Assembly (NCBI GenBank): GCA_036501345.1
Contig: DASYAN010000504.1
Coordinates: forward strand, 1-9,330
Length of the DNA: 9,330 bases
DNA from: DASYAN01 sp036501345
GTDB taxonomy: Bacteria; Chloroflexota; Ktedonobacteria; Ktedonobacterales; Ktedonobacteraceae
Reading direction: 5' to 3'
Shown here piece by piece: positions 1 to 6,575 of the stretch (the first letter of the stretch is position 1; each line of letters opens with the position of its first letter). Position numbers and translations under genes: made by a program. The notes under the pieces were generated by a model, which saw nothing but the letters and a program-made list of their open reading frames with translations, did not search any database and was not told where the DNA came from.

Positions 1-557
1 AGGAGATCCTCCGGATGCCATCGACCAGCTTCACTTTTTTCTCGATCTGCATCCTCCATCGTCACTACCACTGCCTCTGCTAGCGGATTGGAATGCTCAT
101 GAGGAATAAAGTAGCTCTGGCTGATGCGAAATTGCGGACGCATGAGGTTGAAAAGGACATCAACTGAGAAGGGCTTTTCGTGCAAGAGATGCTGATCCTC
201 TTCAGCCACACCAGCTACAGCAACGATGCGGAGCATCTTCTCACTCTCATCCAGCAGATTGATTGCGAGGCCACGAAAGCCAGTGCACGAAGCAATTGAG
301 GAAGCAATTTGTTGTAGTATGTCATCTAAGCCTAAATCTGTACGCAAAAGATCACATAGGTGCAACAACTCTCTGACCAGCTTAGCATGTCGCTCCGTTT
401 CACTCACGCGGGCAAACTCAGCTACAGTTGATTGTATGGAACTTAAAGTTCCATGTACAGGGATATTCTGCTCACGTCCATAGGAATGACTTTCGGTAGG
501 TGGACGAAAGCGAACACGCAGTGGGATGTACCTTGTTTGCGACTTTCGTTCTGACAT
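1..557 (-). CDS. GAF-domain sensor/signalling protein, N-terminal part (runs off the left edge)
   Basis: The reverse strand is open without a stop from ATG at 557 to base 1, giving 185 complete codons. The codon two before the ATG is a TAG, so this is the earliest possible start; a GAGAGAG ribosome site lies 6 nt upstream (564-570). Residues 1-50 are basic and polar. From about residue 58 the protein resembles a GAF domain: an amphipathic helix (HAKLVRELLHLCDLL), then DILQQIASSIASCTGFRGLAINLLDES, whose pattern fits the first GAF helix and strand, followed by a hydrophobic strand (MLRIVAVAGV) and, near the edge, WHPEDLL, which fits the usual 'W.p.DLLFVPL' segment. GAF domains bind small ligands or mediate dimerisation, often ahead of histidine kinase, cyclase or GGDEF modules. 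The output domain lies outside the window, so the type of signalling is unknown. No signal peptide or membrane segment is seen. The gene is divergent from the exporter across an 818-base gap. Confidence 0.8.
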   Translation of the reverse strand, partial: MSERKSQTRYIPLRVRFRPPTESHSYGREQNIPVHGTLSSIQSTVAEFARVSETERHAKLVRELLHLCDLLRTDLGLDDILQQIASSIASCTGFRGLAINLLDESEKMLRIVAVAGVAEEDQHLLHEKPFSVDVLFNLMRPQFRISQSYFIPHEHSNPLAEAVVVTMEDADREKSEAGRWHPEDL

Positions 558-762
558 GAACTACTCTCTCGCTCTTTCATCAAACTTAGTTGCTCAGTGA
601 GACTAGCTCTGCATCATGCACTCTGAGAATATCACATTGCTCACCTTATATACAAGACAAGGCTCAGTGTAATTAAGATTTCCATTCTTTGAAGCATAAT
701 TTAAAAGAGTGAGAAAAGAACTTGACAATATGAGAAGAAAGAGTGAGGTGAACTCGCCAGAG

Positions 763-784
763 TGTCTAGTAGATGTCTAGAAGA
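763..784. repeat. Tandem pair of 11-bp repeats
   Basis: TGTCTAGTAGA (763-773) is followed at once by TGTCTAGAAGA (774-784), identical at 10 of 11 positions. The 11-bp period is about one helical turn, as in some activator-binding direct repeats, but two copies are too few to claim a function. Confidence 0.45.
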
Positions 785-831
785 TGGCCTGGACAAAACA
801 TTTTCATCGCGTTATTCTTAAGAGACATAAC

Positions 832-887
832 TGACATGATATGGCATTCCGTGACATGATATGGCATTCCGTGACATGATATGGCAT
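832..887. repeat. 20-bp tandem repeat, 2.8 copies, each with an operator-like dyad
   Basis: The unit TGACATGATATGGCATTCCG occurs at 832-851 and 852-871, exactly identical, and its first 16 bases recur at 872-887. Each copy contains the imperfect inverted repeat TGACAT-GAT-ATGGCA (5 of 6 positions symmetric). A 20-bp period places the dyads on roughly the same face of the helix. This looks like a cluster of regulator binding sites between the GAF gene and the exporter gene. A simple slippage-generated tandem repeat or the remnant of mobile-element ends are alternatives. Confidence 0.75.
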
Positions 888-1103
888 AATTAATCCCAAA
901 TTTTTGAAACAAACATTCTTGCATTGGTTACCCATAACCTAGATGGTTTGAAGAACGGAAAAATAATGGGATGAGCCCAATGAAGTCAATAAAATAGTGC
1001 AGTGCCTTCATGACAAGGCCAATATAACTTTTCGTGTGTAACTGAACTGGTCACGTCCATGGGCCTGCCATCTCTCCCCATCATAGAATCGAATGATAAT
1101 AAT

Positions 1104-1116
1104 TGTAAAATTTACA
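1104..1116. promoter_or_regulatory. 13-bp perfect palindrome (possible operator)
   Basis: TGTAAA-A-TTTACA is a perfect inverted repeat around one central base in AT-rich DNA, about 260 bases upstream of the exporter start. The shape suits a dimeric repressor site, but AT-rich palindromes of this size also occur by chance. Confidence 0.3.
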
Positions 1117-1197
1117 CTACTCGTTGAACAAGTGCCTCGAGCAAGGGTCGAAGCATCATTCCACATTTGCCGACTGCAGAGCAAAACTATGCCATGG

Positions 1198-1215
1198 TTG
1201 CAGTTAGATCTGCAA
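1198..1215. promoter_or_regulatory. 18-bp inverted repeat (possible operator)
   Basis: TTGCAG and CTGCAA form perfect 6-bp arms around the spacer TTAGAT, 160 bases upstream of the exporter start. Regulator unknown. Confidence 0.25.
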
Positions 1216-1340
1216 TCACAACTGAAAATTGATGAAGTCTGAGAAACAAAGCTTTCTTACCAAGCAATTGATGCGTACTTACTAGCATGTAATCAAGCAG
1301 AGACAACTCATACCATTTGATACAAAAATACACGCGAATA

Positions 1341-1353
1341 AATGAACTTCATT
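1341..1353. promoter_or_regulatory. 13-bp palindrome just upstream of the exporter ribosome site (possible operator)
   Basis: AATGAA-C-TTCATT is a perfect palindrome ending 9 bases before the AAGGAG ribosome site (1363-1368), which itself lies 7 bases before the ATG at 1376. A protein bound here would block transcription or early elongation into the exporter gene. Family knowledge: MMPL/RND exporters are often controlled by local TetR- or MarR-type repressors binding such dyads, but no regulator gene is in the window. Confidence 0.4.
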
Positions 1354-1375
1354 CATACATTTAAGGAGAATACCC

Positions 1376-4300
1376 ATGCTAAAGCATTTAGGGAGAGAGG
1401 TTTTTCAGGCACGATGGAGCGTGCTGATAATTAGCTTGATTGTAGTAATGATAGAGGCAATGTTTGGGGCAGGGGTCATGGGAGCATTAAAGAGTGGTGG
1501 GTTCGTTGATCCAAATAGCGAGTCGACAAAGGCCGAGAACCTCCTCAATGAGAAGCTCGGTGGTGCCTCAGGCGATGTGGTCATCCTGATGCGCAGCCAG
1601 AAATTGATGGCAACCGATGAGGCTTTCGCTGAGGCTGCACAGGATCTGATAGCCCGATTAAAAACACAGTCGGAAGTACGTACTATAGTTTCTTATTATT
1701 CCACATCAAGCCAGAGTTTTTTATCAAAGGATGGGCATGAGACCTTCGCACTGGTACAGCTCACAGCCACCGATGAAACGAGCAAAGAACAAGAGTACCG
1801 CAACATTCAATCTCTGATGAAAGCACCGCCATTGCAAGTCACGGTAGCAGGTAGTGTGCCTGTGAATATCGCCTTCAATCAGCTAGTCGACGCCGACTTG
1901 GAGAAAGCAGAGATTTTCACCTTCCCCATCATCGCGATACTCTTGTTGCTTGTCTTTGGCGGGTTCGTCGCAGCGATGGTGCCACTAGCAATCGGAGGAA
2001 TCGCCATTCTGAGCGTATTTGCTATATTAAGGGCTATAGCAGGGGTAACGGATGTATCAATCTTCGCAATAAATATTGTGACAATGTTGGGATTGGGGCT
2101 GGCAATTGATTATGCACTCTTTATCGCGACACGCTTCCGCGAAGAGCTCAGCAACGACGAACGAGATATCAACGGAGCGCTAGAGAGGACAATGACAACG
2201 GCGGGGAGGACTGTCCTATTCTCCGGACTAACAGTCAGCACCAGTCTGGTCAGTTTGCTCCTCTTTCCTGAGGTCTATTTGCGCAGCATGGGCATCGGTG
2301 CAATAGCAACGACTCTGGCCGTAATGATAACAACACTCACCCTATTACCTGCGTTCCTGGCAATATTAGGAAGCCACATAAACGCGTTATCATTCCGAGG
2401 GGTGCTTGTGGGCAGAAGCAAGCAAGAGGTCGAATGGCAACGGACACGAGGGATAGAGAAGAGAAGCATATGCTATCGCCTGTCAGAGTTTGTCATGCAC
2501 AGGCCGATCCCGGTGATGCTGGTAGTCCTAGTCATATTGATAACTCTGGGGCTACCATTTCTACATATCACATTTACCACGCCAGATGAACATCTACTTC
2601 CGGCAGGACAGGAAGAGCGGGTAGTTTCGCAACATGTCTCACAAGATTTCGCAAATCATGGGAACTCACTGATCATGATTGCCATCAAGACACCTGGCGA
2701 TGCACTCTCAGCCAAAAACCTAGCAAGCTTAAATAGCTATGTACAGAGCATCAAAGCCATGTCGGGAGTGGTCAATATCGAGAGTTTGGTCACCATCAAC
2801 CCATCATTCTCGCTTGCAGAATACCAGCGACTCTATGCGTATCCGCAAATCAGTCCACAACTGACAGCAGTAGAATCTCAATTGGTGAACGGTGACTATA
2901 CCAGAGTGGTAGTACAGATGCAACCAATAGAACACAGCATAGCTGCTGAGAATATTATACGCAAAGTACGATCTATTGCTGTACCTAAAGGATTCGTCTC
3001 ACTGGTAGATGGGACTACAGCTAGCCAGTTAGATCTGCTTAACAATATAGCAGTGGTGCTGCCATATGCGCTTGCCATCCTTATCGCAACGGTCTTTATA
3101 CTACTCTTTCTCATGACAGGATCACTTTTAATACCGTTAAAGGCTATTATCTTGAATGTACTCTCGCTTACTGCGACCTTTGGGGGACTGGTCTGGATCT
3201 TCCAGGATGGACATTTGCAGAACATCTTGGGTTTTCCATCTGTTGGCAGTATCGACGCTACGCAACCAGTGCTAATTTTTGCGATTGCCTTTGGCTTATC
3301 GATGGACTACGAGGTTTTCCTACTCAGTCGGATCAAAGAATGCTACGATGCGGCACATAATAATCGTGCAGCGGTTTCGTTGGGTTTGCAGCGTACAGGA
3401 TGGTTGATTACTTGCGCAGCGTTGTTGATGGCAGTCGTCCTGGGAGCGTTCAGCACTGCAAAGATCATCATCGTTCAGGAGGTAGGCATTGGGCTCACAA
3501 TCGCCATCATTATGGATGCAACGCTGGTAAGGATGCTGCTGATGCCCGCAACAATGCGACTCCTTGGAAATTGGAACTGGTGGGCACCTAAACCATTGAA
3601 GGCACTCTGGAAATACGTGAAATTGAACGAAATTGCAGAGGTGACAGACAAACTGCCGAAGACTGGAAAATTGGTTGGCGCAACACTCTTTGAGGCCGTT
3701 GCCAAGCAATTACAGGAAAGGCGGCAACGAGCACGAAGCCAGGAACAAACAGTTGGCTATTTACTGCAGGGCTTGATTGTATGTAGTTGTCGCGGGTGCA
3801 CTTATTATGGAAAGCCCATCAGCCCAAGTGTCAGCAAAGGGAAGTCACATCCATATACCTATTATCGCTGTATTGGAACAGATGCGCATCGTTTTGATGG
3901 AGTGCCAGTATGTGGCAACAAGCAACTGCGTACAGATCTGGTAGATAAAGCTGTCTGGAATGAAGTTTGTAGAGTGCTCGAGCATCCCGAGCGGTTTGAG
4001 CAAGAATATCATCGTCGTCAGCTTCCAAAAAATGCTCTGAAGGTATTGCATGGACTTGAAGAGCAAATTGGAAGATTGCGGCAAGGTCTCTCCCGTTTGA
4101 TTGATAGTTATATCGAAGGGCTTATTGATAAGACCGAGTTCGAGCCTCGCATCACACAAATACGGGAACGGATCAAGCGGTTGGAAGGACAGCAGCAACA
4201 AATCAAAGATAAAGTGGGTCTCGAAAACGAACTGCGCCTGCTTCTGGAGCGCCTAGACGCTTTCGCTTCACGTACGAGAGAAGGGCTTCATGCTGTGGAT

Positions 4301-4456
4301 TGGACTACCCGCCGGGAGATCATCAGGGCGATAGTTAAACGAGTGGAAATCAATCAAGAACAGGTACGCGTGGTGTTTCGAGTAGGTTCCAGCAAGCCAT
4401 CCTCTCCCGCCGAAAAAAAATCCGTTGGGGCAAATATGACCATCCCGCTGGCGTGA
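1376..4456 (+). CDS. MMPL/RND-family membrane exporter fused to the C-terminal part of a large serine recombinase
   Basis: 1026 residues; ATG preceded by AAGGAG at 7 nt. Residues 1-757 form a complete MMPL-type RND transporter: TM1 at about 14-36, an outside loop, five helices at about 180-332, TM7 at 378-398, a second loop, and helices from about 562 to 720. Each half carries the Asp-Tyr pair of the proton relay known from MmpL proteins: D245-Y246 in GLGLAIDYALF and D644-Y645 in AFGLSMDYEVF. GNWNWWAPKPL (731-741) is the usual MMPL end. Such proteins use the proton gradient to export lipids or drugs; the substrate here is unknown. From about residue 766 the chain switches to a large serine recombinase: LFEAVAKQLQERR, a zinc ribbon with Cys 803/805/808 and 832/846, a coiled coil (about 885-965) and RREIIRAIVKRVEI. 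The resolvase catalytic domain is absent. MMPL C-termini face the cytoplasm, so the added domain would do so too. No Met lies between the two parts, so separate translation of the tail is unlikely unless from a GTG or TTG. Confidence 0.85.
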   Translation: MLKHLGREVFQARWSVLIISLIVVMIEAMFGAGVMGALKSGGFVDPNSESTKAENLLNEKLGGASGDVVILMRSQKLMATDEAFAEAAQDLIARLKTQSEVRTIVSYYSTSSQSFLSKDGHETFALVQLTATDETSKEQEYRNIQSLMKAPPLQVTVAGSVPVNIAFNQLVDADLEKAEIFTFPIIAILLLLVFGGFVAAMVPLAIGGIAILSVFAILRAIAGVTDVSIFAINIVTMLGLGLAIDYALFIATRFREELSNDERDINGALERTMTTAGRTVLFSGLTVSTSLVSLLLFPEVYLRSMGIGAIATTLAVMITTLTLLPAFLAILGSHINALSFRGVLVGRSKQEVEWQRTRGIEKRSICYRLSEFVMHRPIPVMLVVLVILITLGLPFLHITFTTPDEHLLPAGQEERVVSQHVSQDFANHGNSLIMIAIKTPGDALSAKNLASLNSYVQSIKAMSGVVNIESLVTINPSFSLAEYQRLYAYPQISPQLTAVESQLVNGDYTRVVVQMQPIEHSIAAENIIRKVRSIAVPKGFVSLVDGTTASQLDLLNNIAVVLPYALAILIATVFILLFLMTGSLLIPLKAIILNVLSLTATFGGLVWIFQDGHLQNILGFPSVGSIDATQPVLIFAIAFGLSMDYEVFLLSRIKECYDAAHNNRAAVSLGLQRTGWLITCAALLMAVVLGAFSTAKIIIVQEVGIGLTIAIIMDATLVRMLLMPATMRLLGNWNWWAPKPLKALWKYVKLNEIAEVTDKLPKTGKLVGATLFEAVAKQLQERRQRARSQEQTVGYLLQGLIVCSCRGCTYYGKPISPSVSKGKSHPYTYYRCIGTDAHRFDGVPVCGNKQLRTDLVDKAVWNEVCRVLEHPERFEQEYHRRQLPKNALKVLHGLEEQIGRLRQGLSRLIDSYIEGLIDKTEFEPRITQIRERIKRLEGQQQQIKDKVGLENELRLLLERLDAFASRTREGLHAVDWTTRREIIRAIVKRVEINQEQVRVVFRVGSSKPSSPAEKKSVGANMTIPLA
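3671..4456 (+). pseudogene. Serine recombinase remnant (zinc ribbon plus coiled coil), in frame inside the exporter gene
   Basis: This is the segment of the fusion from residue 766 to the end (261 codons). Features seen: the helix before the zinc ribbon (LFEAVAKQLQERRQRARS), the YLLQGLIVC entry, YYGKPIS, YYRCIG, a second Cys pair (C832, C846), the LVDKAVWNEVCRVLEHPERF helix, a long Lys/Arg/Glu/Gln coiled coil, and the closing RREIIRAIVKRVEI strand-helix. This order is the known C-terminal half of transposon- or phage-type large serine recombinases, which in full proteins contacts DNA and controls synapsis. The N-terminal resolvase domain with its catalytic serine, and the recombinase domain that follows it, are missing, so it cannot recombine DNA alone. 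It has no stop or frameshift, so it is young or maintained. Confidence 0.8.
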
Positions 4457-4461
4457 AAGGT

Positions 4462-4536
4462 AGCCATGATTTGAGCTTGATAGGACATACCTTTGCCAGT
4501 AGATTATCAACGACCAGCCTTATATATGAGCATATG
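4462..4536 (+). pseudogene. Possible scrap of a tyrosine recombinase C-terminus
   Basis: Read from 4462, the plus strand gives SHDL, then SLIG, then HTFASRL, then STTSLIYEHM. HDL(R)HTFASRL is the hallmark of the second catalytic box of phage/Xer-type integrases, here with SLIG in place of the catalytic Arg, and STT..IY.H resembles the segment around the nucleophilic Tyr. The pieces are closer together than in any working enzyme, and the last part overlaps the 3' end of hflX on the other strand. It lies only 5 bases after the serine recombinase remnant. It may be a decayed, internally deleted integrase tail, or a chance resemblance. No convergent terminator was found in the 63-base gap between the fusion gene and hflX. 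Confidence 0.3.
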
Positions 4537-5866
4537 AGGAATAATAACCACGCAGAGAGCGAGGAATGCGACCAGTGATATACACACCTTCTGGGTTATG
4601 CACTTCTTGATCAATATGGCCACGTCGGTGGAAAAGTTCGACCAGTTCGCCCTTATCGAAAGGGATCAGGACTTGCACTGTATCCATATTGTTTGCCAGC
4701 ACCTCGACAATTTTCTCGCGTAATGCATCCAGTCCCTCTTGCCGTAGGGCTGAGACAGGCACAGCATTTGGATACAGGCTGGTATCCAGTTCATCTGGCT
4801 CGTCCAGGAGGTCAATTTTATTGAGCGCGGTAACACGAGGCTTCCCTAACACATCCAGCTCTTCTAGAATCTCATTGACCGTTTCATTCTGTTCGATAGC
4901 ATTTTCATGACTAGCATCGACAACTTCCAGCAGGATATCAGCCTCTATCACTTCCTCAAGCGTTGCACGAAAAGCAGCAATTAGCTTCGTCGGTAGTTTT
5001 TGAATAAAACCAACTGTATCTGTGAGCAAGACTTCCTGGCTGCTTGGAAGAACTATATGACGAGTCACTGGATCAAGTGTGGCAAAGAGCTTATCTTCCA
5101 CCAAGACCTCAGCTGCAGTGAGGACATTAAAGAGGCTAGATTTTCCTGCGTTTGTATAGCCAACAACCGCCACAACTGGTATCGCCTGCTCAGCTCGCTG
5201 ACGACGGTAGATCGTACGCTGCTTGCGTACCTCTTCAATATCTTCTTTGAGTTCTGCAATACGATAGCGAATACGACGACGATCAATCTCGAGTTTGGTT
5301 TCACCAGGACCACGTACACCAATTGCTCCTCCGACTCCTCCTGTCCCTGCACTACGGGAACCACCAGCCTGACGGGATAACTCGGTACCATGTCCGGTGA
5401 GACGAGGCAAGCGATACTCCAACTGCGCCAGTTCAACCTGGAGACGACCTTCACGCGTTCGTGCATGTTGCGCAAAAACGTCGAGGATGAGCGCTGTTCG
5501 ATCAATGACGCGCACATCAAGCTGCTTTTCCAAGTTGCGCTGTTGAGTTGGCGTGAGTTCATCATCGATGATTACCAGATCAAAGCCTAACTGTTTCTCC
5601 AGATCACTCAACTCTTGCGCTCGTCCTTTTCCCACATATGTCAGGCGATCGGGATGGAGCAGTCGCTGGATCATCGAACCAACGGCTGTTGCTCCAGCAG
5701 TGCTCGCAAGGGCTCCCAGTTCACTCAAGGAGTCCTCAGCACTCCACATCGTATCCTGATCCTTGGCTTCAACAGCGACCAGATACGCACGCTCAAGACC
5801 TCTCTTCAATCCAGCGTCGATAAAATGATCTAGCTTTGTCGTATGATTATCCTCCGGTTTCTGCAA
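4520..5866 (-). CDS. hflX: HflX, ribosome-associated GTPase
   Basis: 448 residues in the longest form. HflX is a cytoplasmic GTPase that binds the 50S subunit and splits stalled or stress-inactivated 70S ribosomes. Seen: the N-terminal HflX domain (about 26-220) with HPDRLTYVGKG (71-81), the FDLVIIDDELTPTQQRNLE segment (95-113), DRTALILDVFAQHARTREG (122-140) and the glycine-rich linker GGVGGAIGVRGPGETK (176-191); then the G domain with G1 GYTNAGKS (236-243), G2 Thr in ATLDPVTR, G3 DTVGF (283-287), G4 NKID (349-352) and G5 SAL (372-374); then a C-terminal domain ending in SSYAHI. Length and motif order are normal. The start is uncertain: 5866 is a TTG without a ribosome site, a perfect GGAGG lies downstream of it (5851-5855), and the next in-frame start (TTG, codon 20) has no ribosome site. 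It follows the cvpA-like gene on the same strand and probably has its own promoter. Confidence 0.95.
   Translation of the reverse strand: MQKPEDNHTTKLDHFIDAGLKRGLERAYLVAVEAKDQDTMWSAEDSLSELGALASTAGATAVGSMIQRLLHPDRLTYVGKGRAQELSDLEKQLGFDLVIIDDELTPTQQRNLEKQLDVRVIDRTALILDVFAQHARTREGRLQVELAQLEYRLPRLTGHGTELSRQAGGSRSAGTGGVGGAIGVRGPGETKLEIDRRRIRYRIAELKEDIEEVRKQRTIYRRQRAEQAIPVVAVVGYTNAGKSSLFNVLTAAEVLVEDKLFATLDPVTRHIVLPSSQEVLLTDTVGFIQKLPTKLIAAFRATLEEVIEADILLEVVDASHENAIEQNETVNEILEELDVLGKPRVTALNKIDLLDEPDELDTSLYPNAVPVSALRQEGLDALREKIVEVLANNMDTVQVLIPFDKGELVELFHRRGHIDQEVHNPEGVYITGRIPRSLRGYYSSYAHI
5851..5855 (-). promoter_or_regulatory. GGAGG ribosome site inside the annotated hflX start region
   Basis: A consensus GGAGG sits 12-16 bases downstream of the TTG taken as the hflX start. 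No ATG, GTG or TTG lies at normal spacing after it; the triplets there are ATA (out of frame) and ACG (in frame, 8 bases on). A 13-codon frame, ATG at 5871 reading MFCRNRRIIIRQS then stop, spans it. So the real hflX start may be non-standard, or this may be a small leader frame. Confidence 0.4.
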
Positions 5867-5885
5867 AACATACTACGCTGTCTGT

Positions 5886-5915
5886 ATTGTATGTATTCTG
5901 ACCGAAGGAATGCAA
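5886..5915 (-). promoter_or_regulatory. Candidate promoter for hflX
   Basis: On the minus strand, TTGCAT (5915-5910) and TACAAT (5891-5886) are separated by 18 bases, a good match to a housekeeping-sigma promoter. Transcription would begin near 5879, leaving a leader of only about 13 bases before the TTG at 5866 but about 24 bases before the GGAGG at 5855. Confidence 0.4.
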
Positions 5916-5930
5916 GTCTCATGCCATTGT

Positions 5931-5966
5931 GTAATAGGGAACGATGGTATCTTCCTACCCTATTAC
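5931..5966 (-). terminator. Hairpin at the stop codon of the CvpA-family gene (weak terminator or attenuator)
   Basis: GTAATAGGG (5931-5939) and CCCTATTAC (5958-5966) are perfect 9-bp arms around an 18-base loop. On the minus strand the first arm contains the TAA stop of the cvpA-like gene and a second TAG right after it. No T-run follows, so an efficient intrinsic terminator is unlikely; it may protect the 3' end or dampen read-through into hflX. Confidence 0.4.
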
Positions 5967-6562
5967 CCCAGTGGCTGCGGTGTTTTAATTTTAAGGTCAG
6001 GCAATACCGTTACAAAGAAGCCGTTGACTTTTGCAAACAAACTATTCGTTACGGCCTGATTGTAGAAATCATGCCATTGCTGGAACGTTGGCAGAAATTG
6101 GGCGAGATTACCCATATGTAAATCTTGCAAACTCATGCCTTGAAAGAAGAAGGAACCAGTTTCAACCCCACTTTGTACTGCACTCAGGAACGTTCCCAGC
6201 ACAAACAAGAGTAGCAGCCAGAGCAACCATGCCTCTACAAAACCAAGCACGCCACCCAGCAATGAATCTAACGGGCCAAGCAGTGGGACATATTTTAAAA
6301 CTTTACGTACTACACTTCCAATAATATGCACTATCAGTACCGTTCCCAAAAAGAGTACTGCATACGCAATAAGCGGTGTAGCAGAAAGGCCGTTGGCAGC
6401 TAGTATAGCTATAAGGTGAGGACCAAAGATGTATGTAACAATAAAAGCAATGGGAACCGACAGTATGTTAATAAGGCTAAAAAGTGCTCCGTTTCTCAGA
6501 CCATTGAGGACTAAAAGCACAACCGTTACGACAAAAAAGATATCAATCAAGTCCCAACTCAT
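5963..6562 (-). CDS. CvpA-family integral membrane protein
   Basis: 199 residues from ATG 6562, chosen because AAGGAG (6570-6575) stands 7 bases before it; an upstream ATG at 6595 would add 11 polar residues but has no ribosome site. Four hydrophobic segments are seen: about 5-20 (IDIFFVVTVVLLVLNGL), 27-46, 64-85 and 103-128. The pattern fits the CvpA/colicin V production family: DxxFxxxxxxxxxNGxxxGxxxxL near the start, and PLLGPLDSLLGGVLGFVEAW (93-112), the conserved 'lD..lG..lG...g' stretch before the fourth helix. The C-terminal 70 residues are soluble. In other bacteria CvpA proteins matter for envelope homeostasis and bile or colicin-related phenotypes, but the molecular function is not settled. 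It lies 160 bases downstream of the tldE-like gene's terminator and upstream of hflX on the same strand, ending in tandem stops (TAA TAG). Confidence 0.85.
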   Translation of the reverse strand: MSWDLIDIFFVVTVVLLVLNGLRNGALFSLINILSVPIAFIVTYIFGPHLIAILAANGLSATPLIAYAVLFLGTVLIVHIIGSVVRKVLKYVPLLGPLDSLLGGVLGFVEAWLLWLLLLFVLGTFLSAVQSGVETGSFFFQGMSLQDLHMGNLAQFLPTFQQWHDFYNQAVTNSLFAKVNGFFVTVLPDLKIKTPQPLG

Positions 6563-6569
6563 AATTCGA

Positions 6570-6575
6570 CTCCTT
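6570..6575 (-). promoter_or_regulatory. Ribosome site that fixes the cvpA-like start
   Basis: AAGGAG with a 7-base spacer to ATG 6562. The upstream in-frame ATG at 6595 has only AT/CG-mixed DNA before it (AATATAGGATGAGGCT read on the plus strand), so the shorter form is preferred. Confidence 0.7.

Larger units (their letters stand above)
558..1375. other. 818-base intergenic region between divergent genes, rich in repeats and dyads
   Basis: No convincing coding sequence or RNA gene is visible on either strand. The stretch holds a pair of tandem 11-mers (763-784), a 20-bp tandem repeat in 2.8 copies (832-887), a small GGTTA/TAACC hairpin (926-939), a 13-bp palindrome (1104-1116), an 18-bp dyad (1198-1215) and a 13-bp palindrome (1341-1353) next to the exporter's ribosome site. 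Since the flanking genes diverge, both promoters should lie here, but I could not find a -35/-10 pair good enough to annotate for either. Its length and the density of symmetrical elements suggest a regulated divergent control region, possibly with lost or inserted mobile DNA. Confidence 0.7.

Noticed and set aside
722..750. TTGACA as a promoter -35 box
   Set aside because: No acceptable -10 box lies 16-19 bases downstream.
832..887. Possible CRISPR array
   Set aside because: The units are directly abutting with no distinct spacers, and only 2.8 copies exist.
3653..3667. LPKTG (residues 760-764), a sortase-type LPXTG motif at the exporter/recombinase junction
   Set aside because: It is in mid-protein, on the expected cytoplasmic side, and is not followed by a C-terminal membrane helix and charged tail.
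4457..4519. Terminator between the convergent fusion gene and hflX
   Set aside because: Only a 6-bp TTGATA/TATCAA pairing with a 22-base loop is present, without a T-run.
5000..5380. Plus-strand frame of 126 codons opposite hflX
   Set aside because: It is antisense to the conserved G domain and upstream linker of hflX and has no protein-family features.
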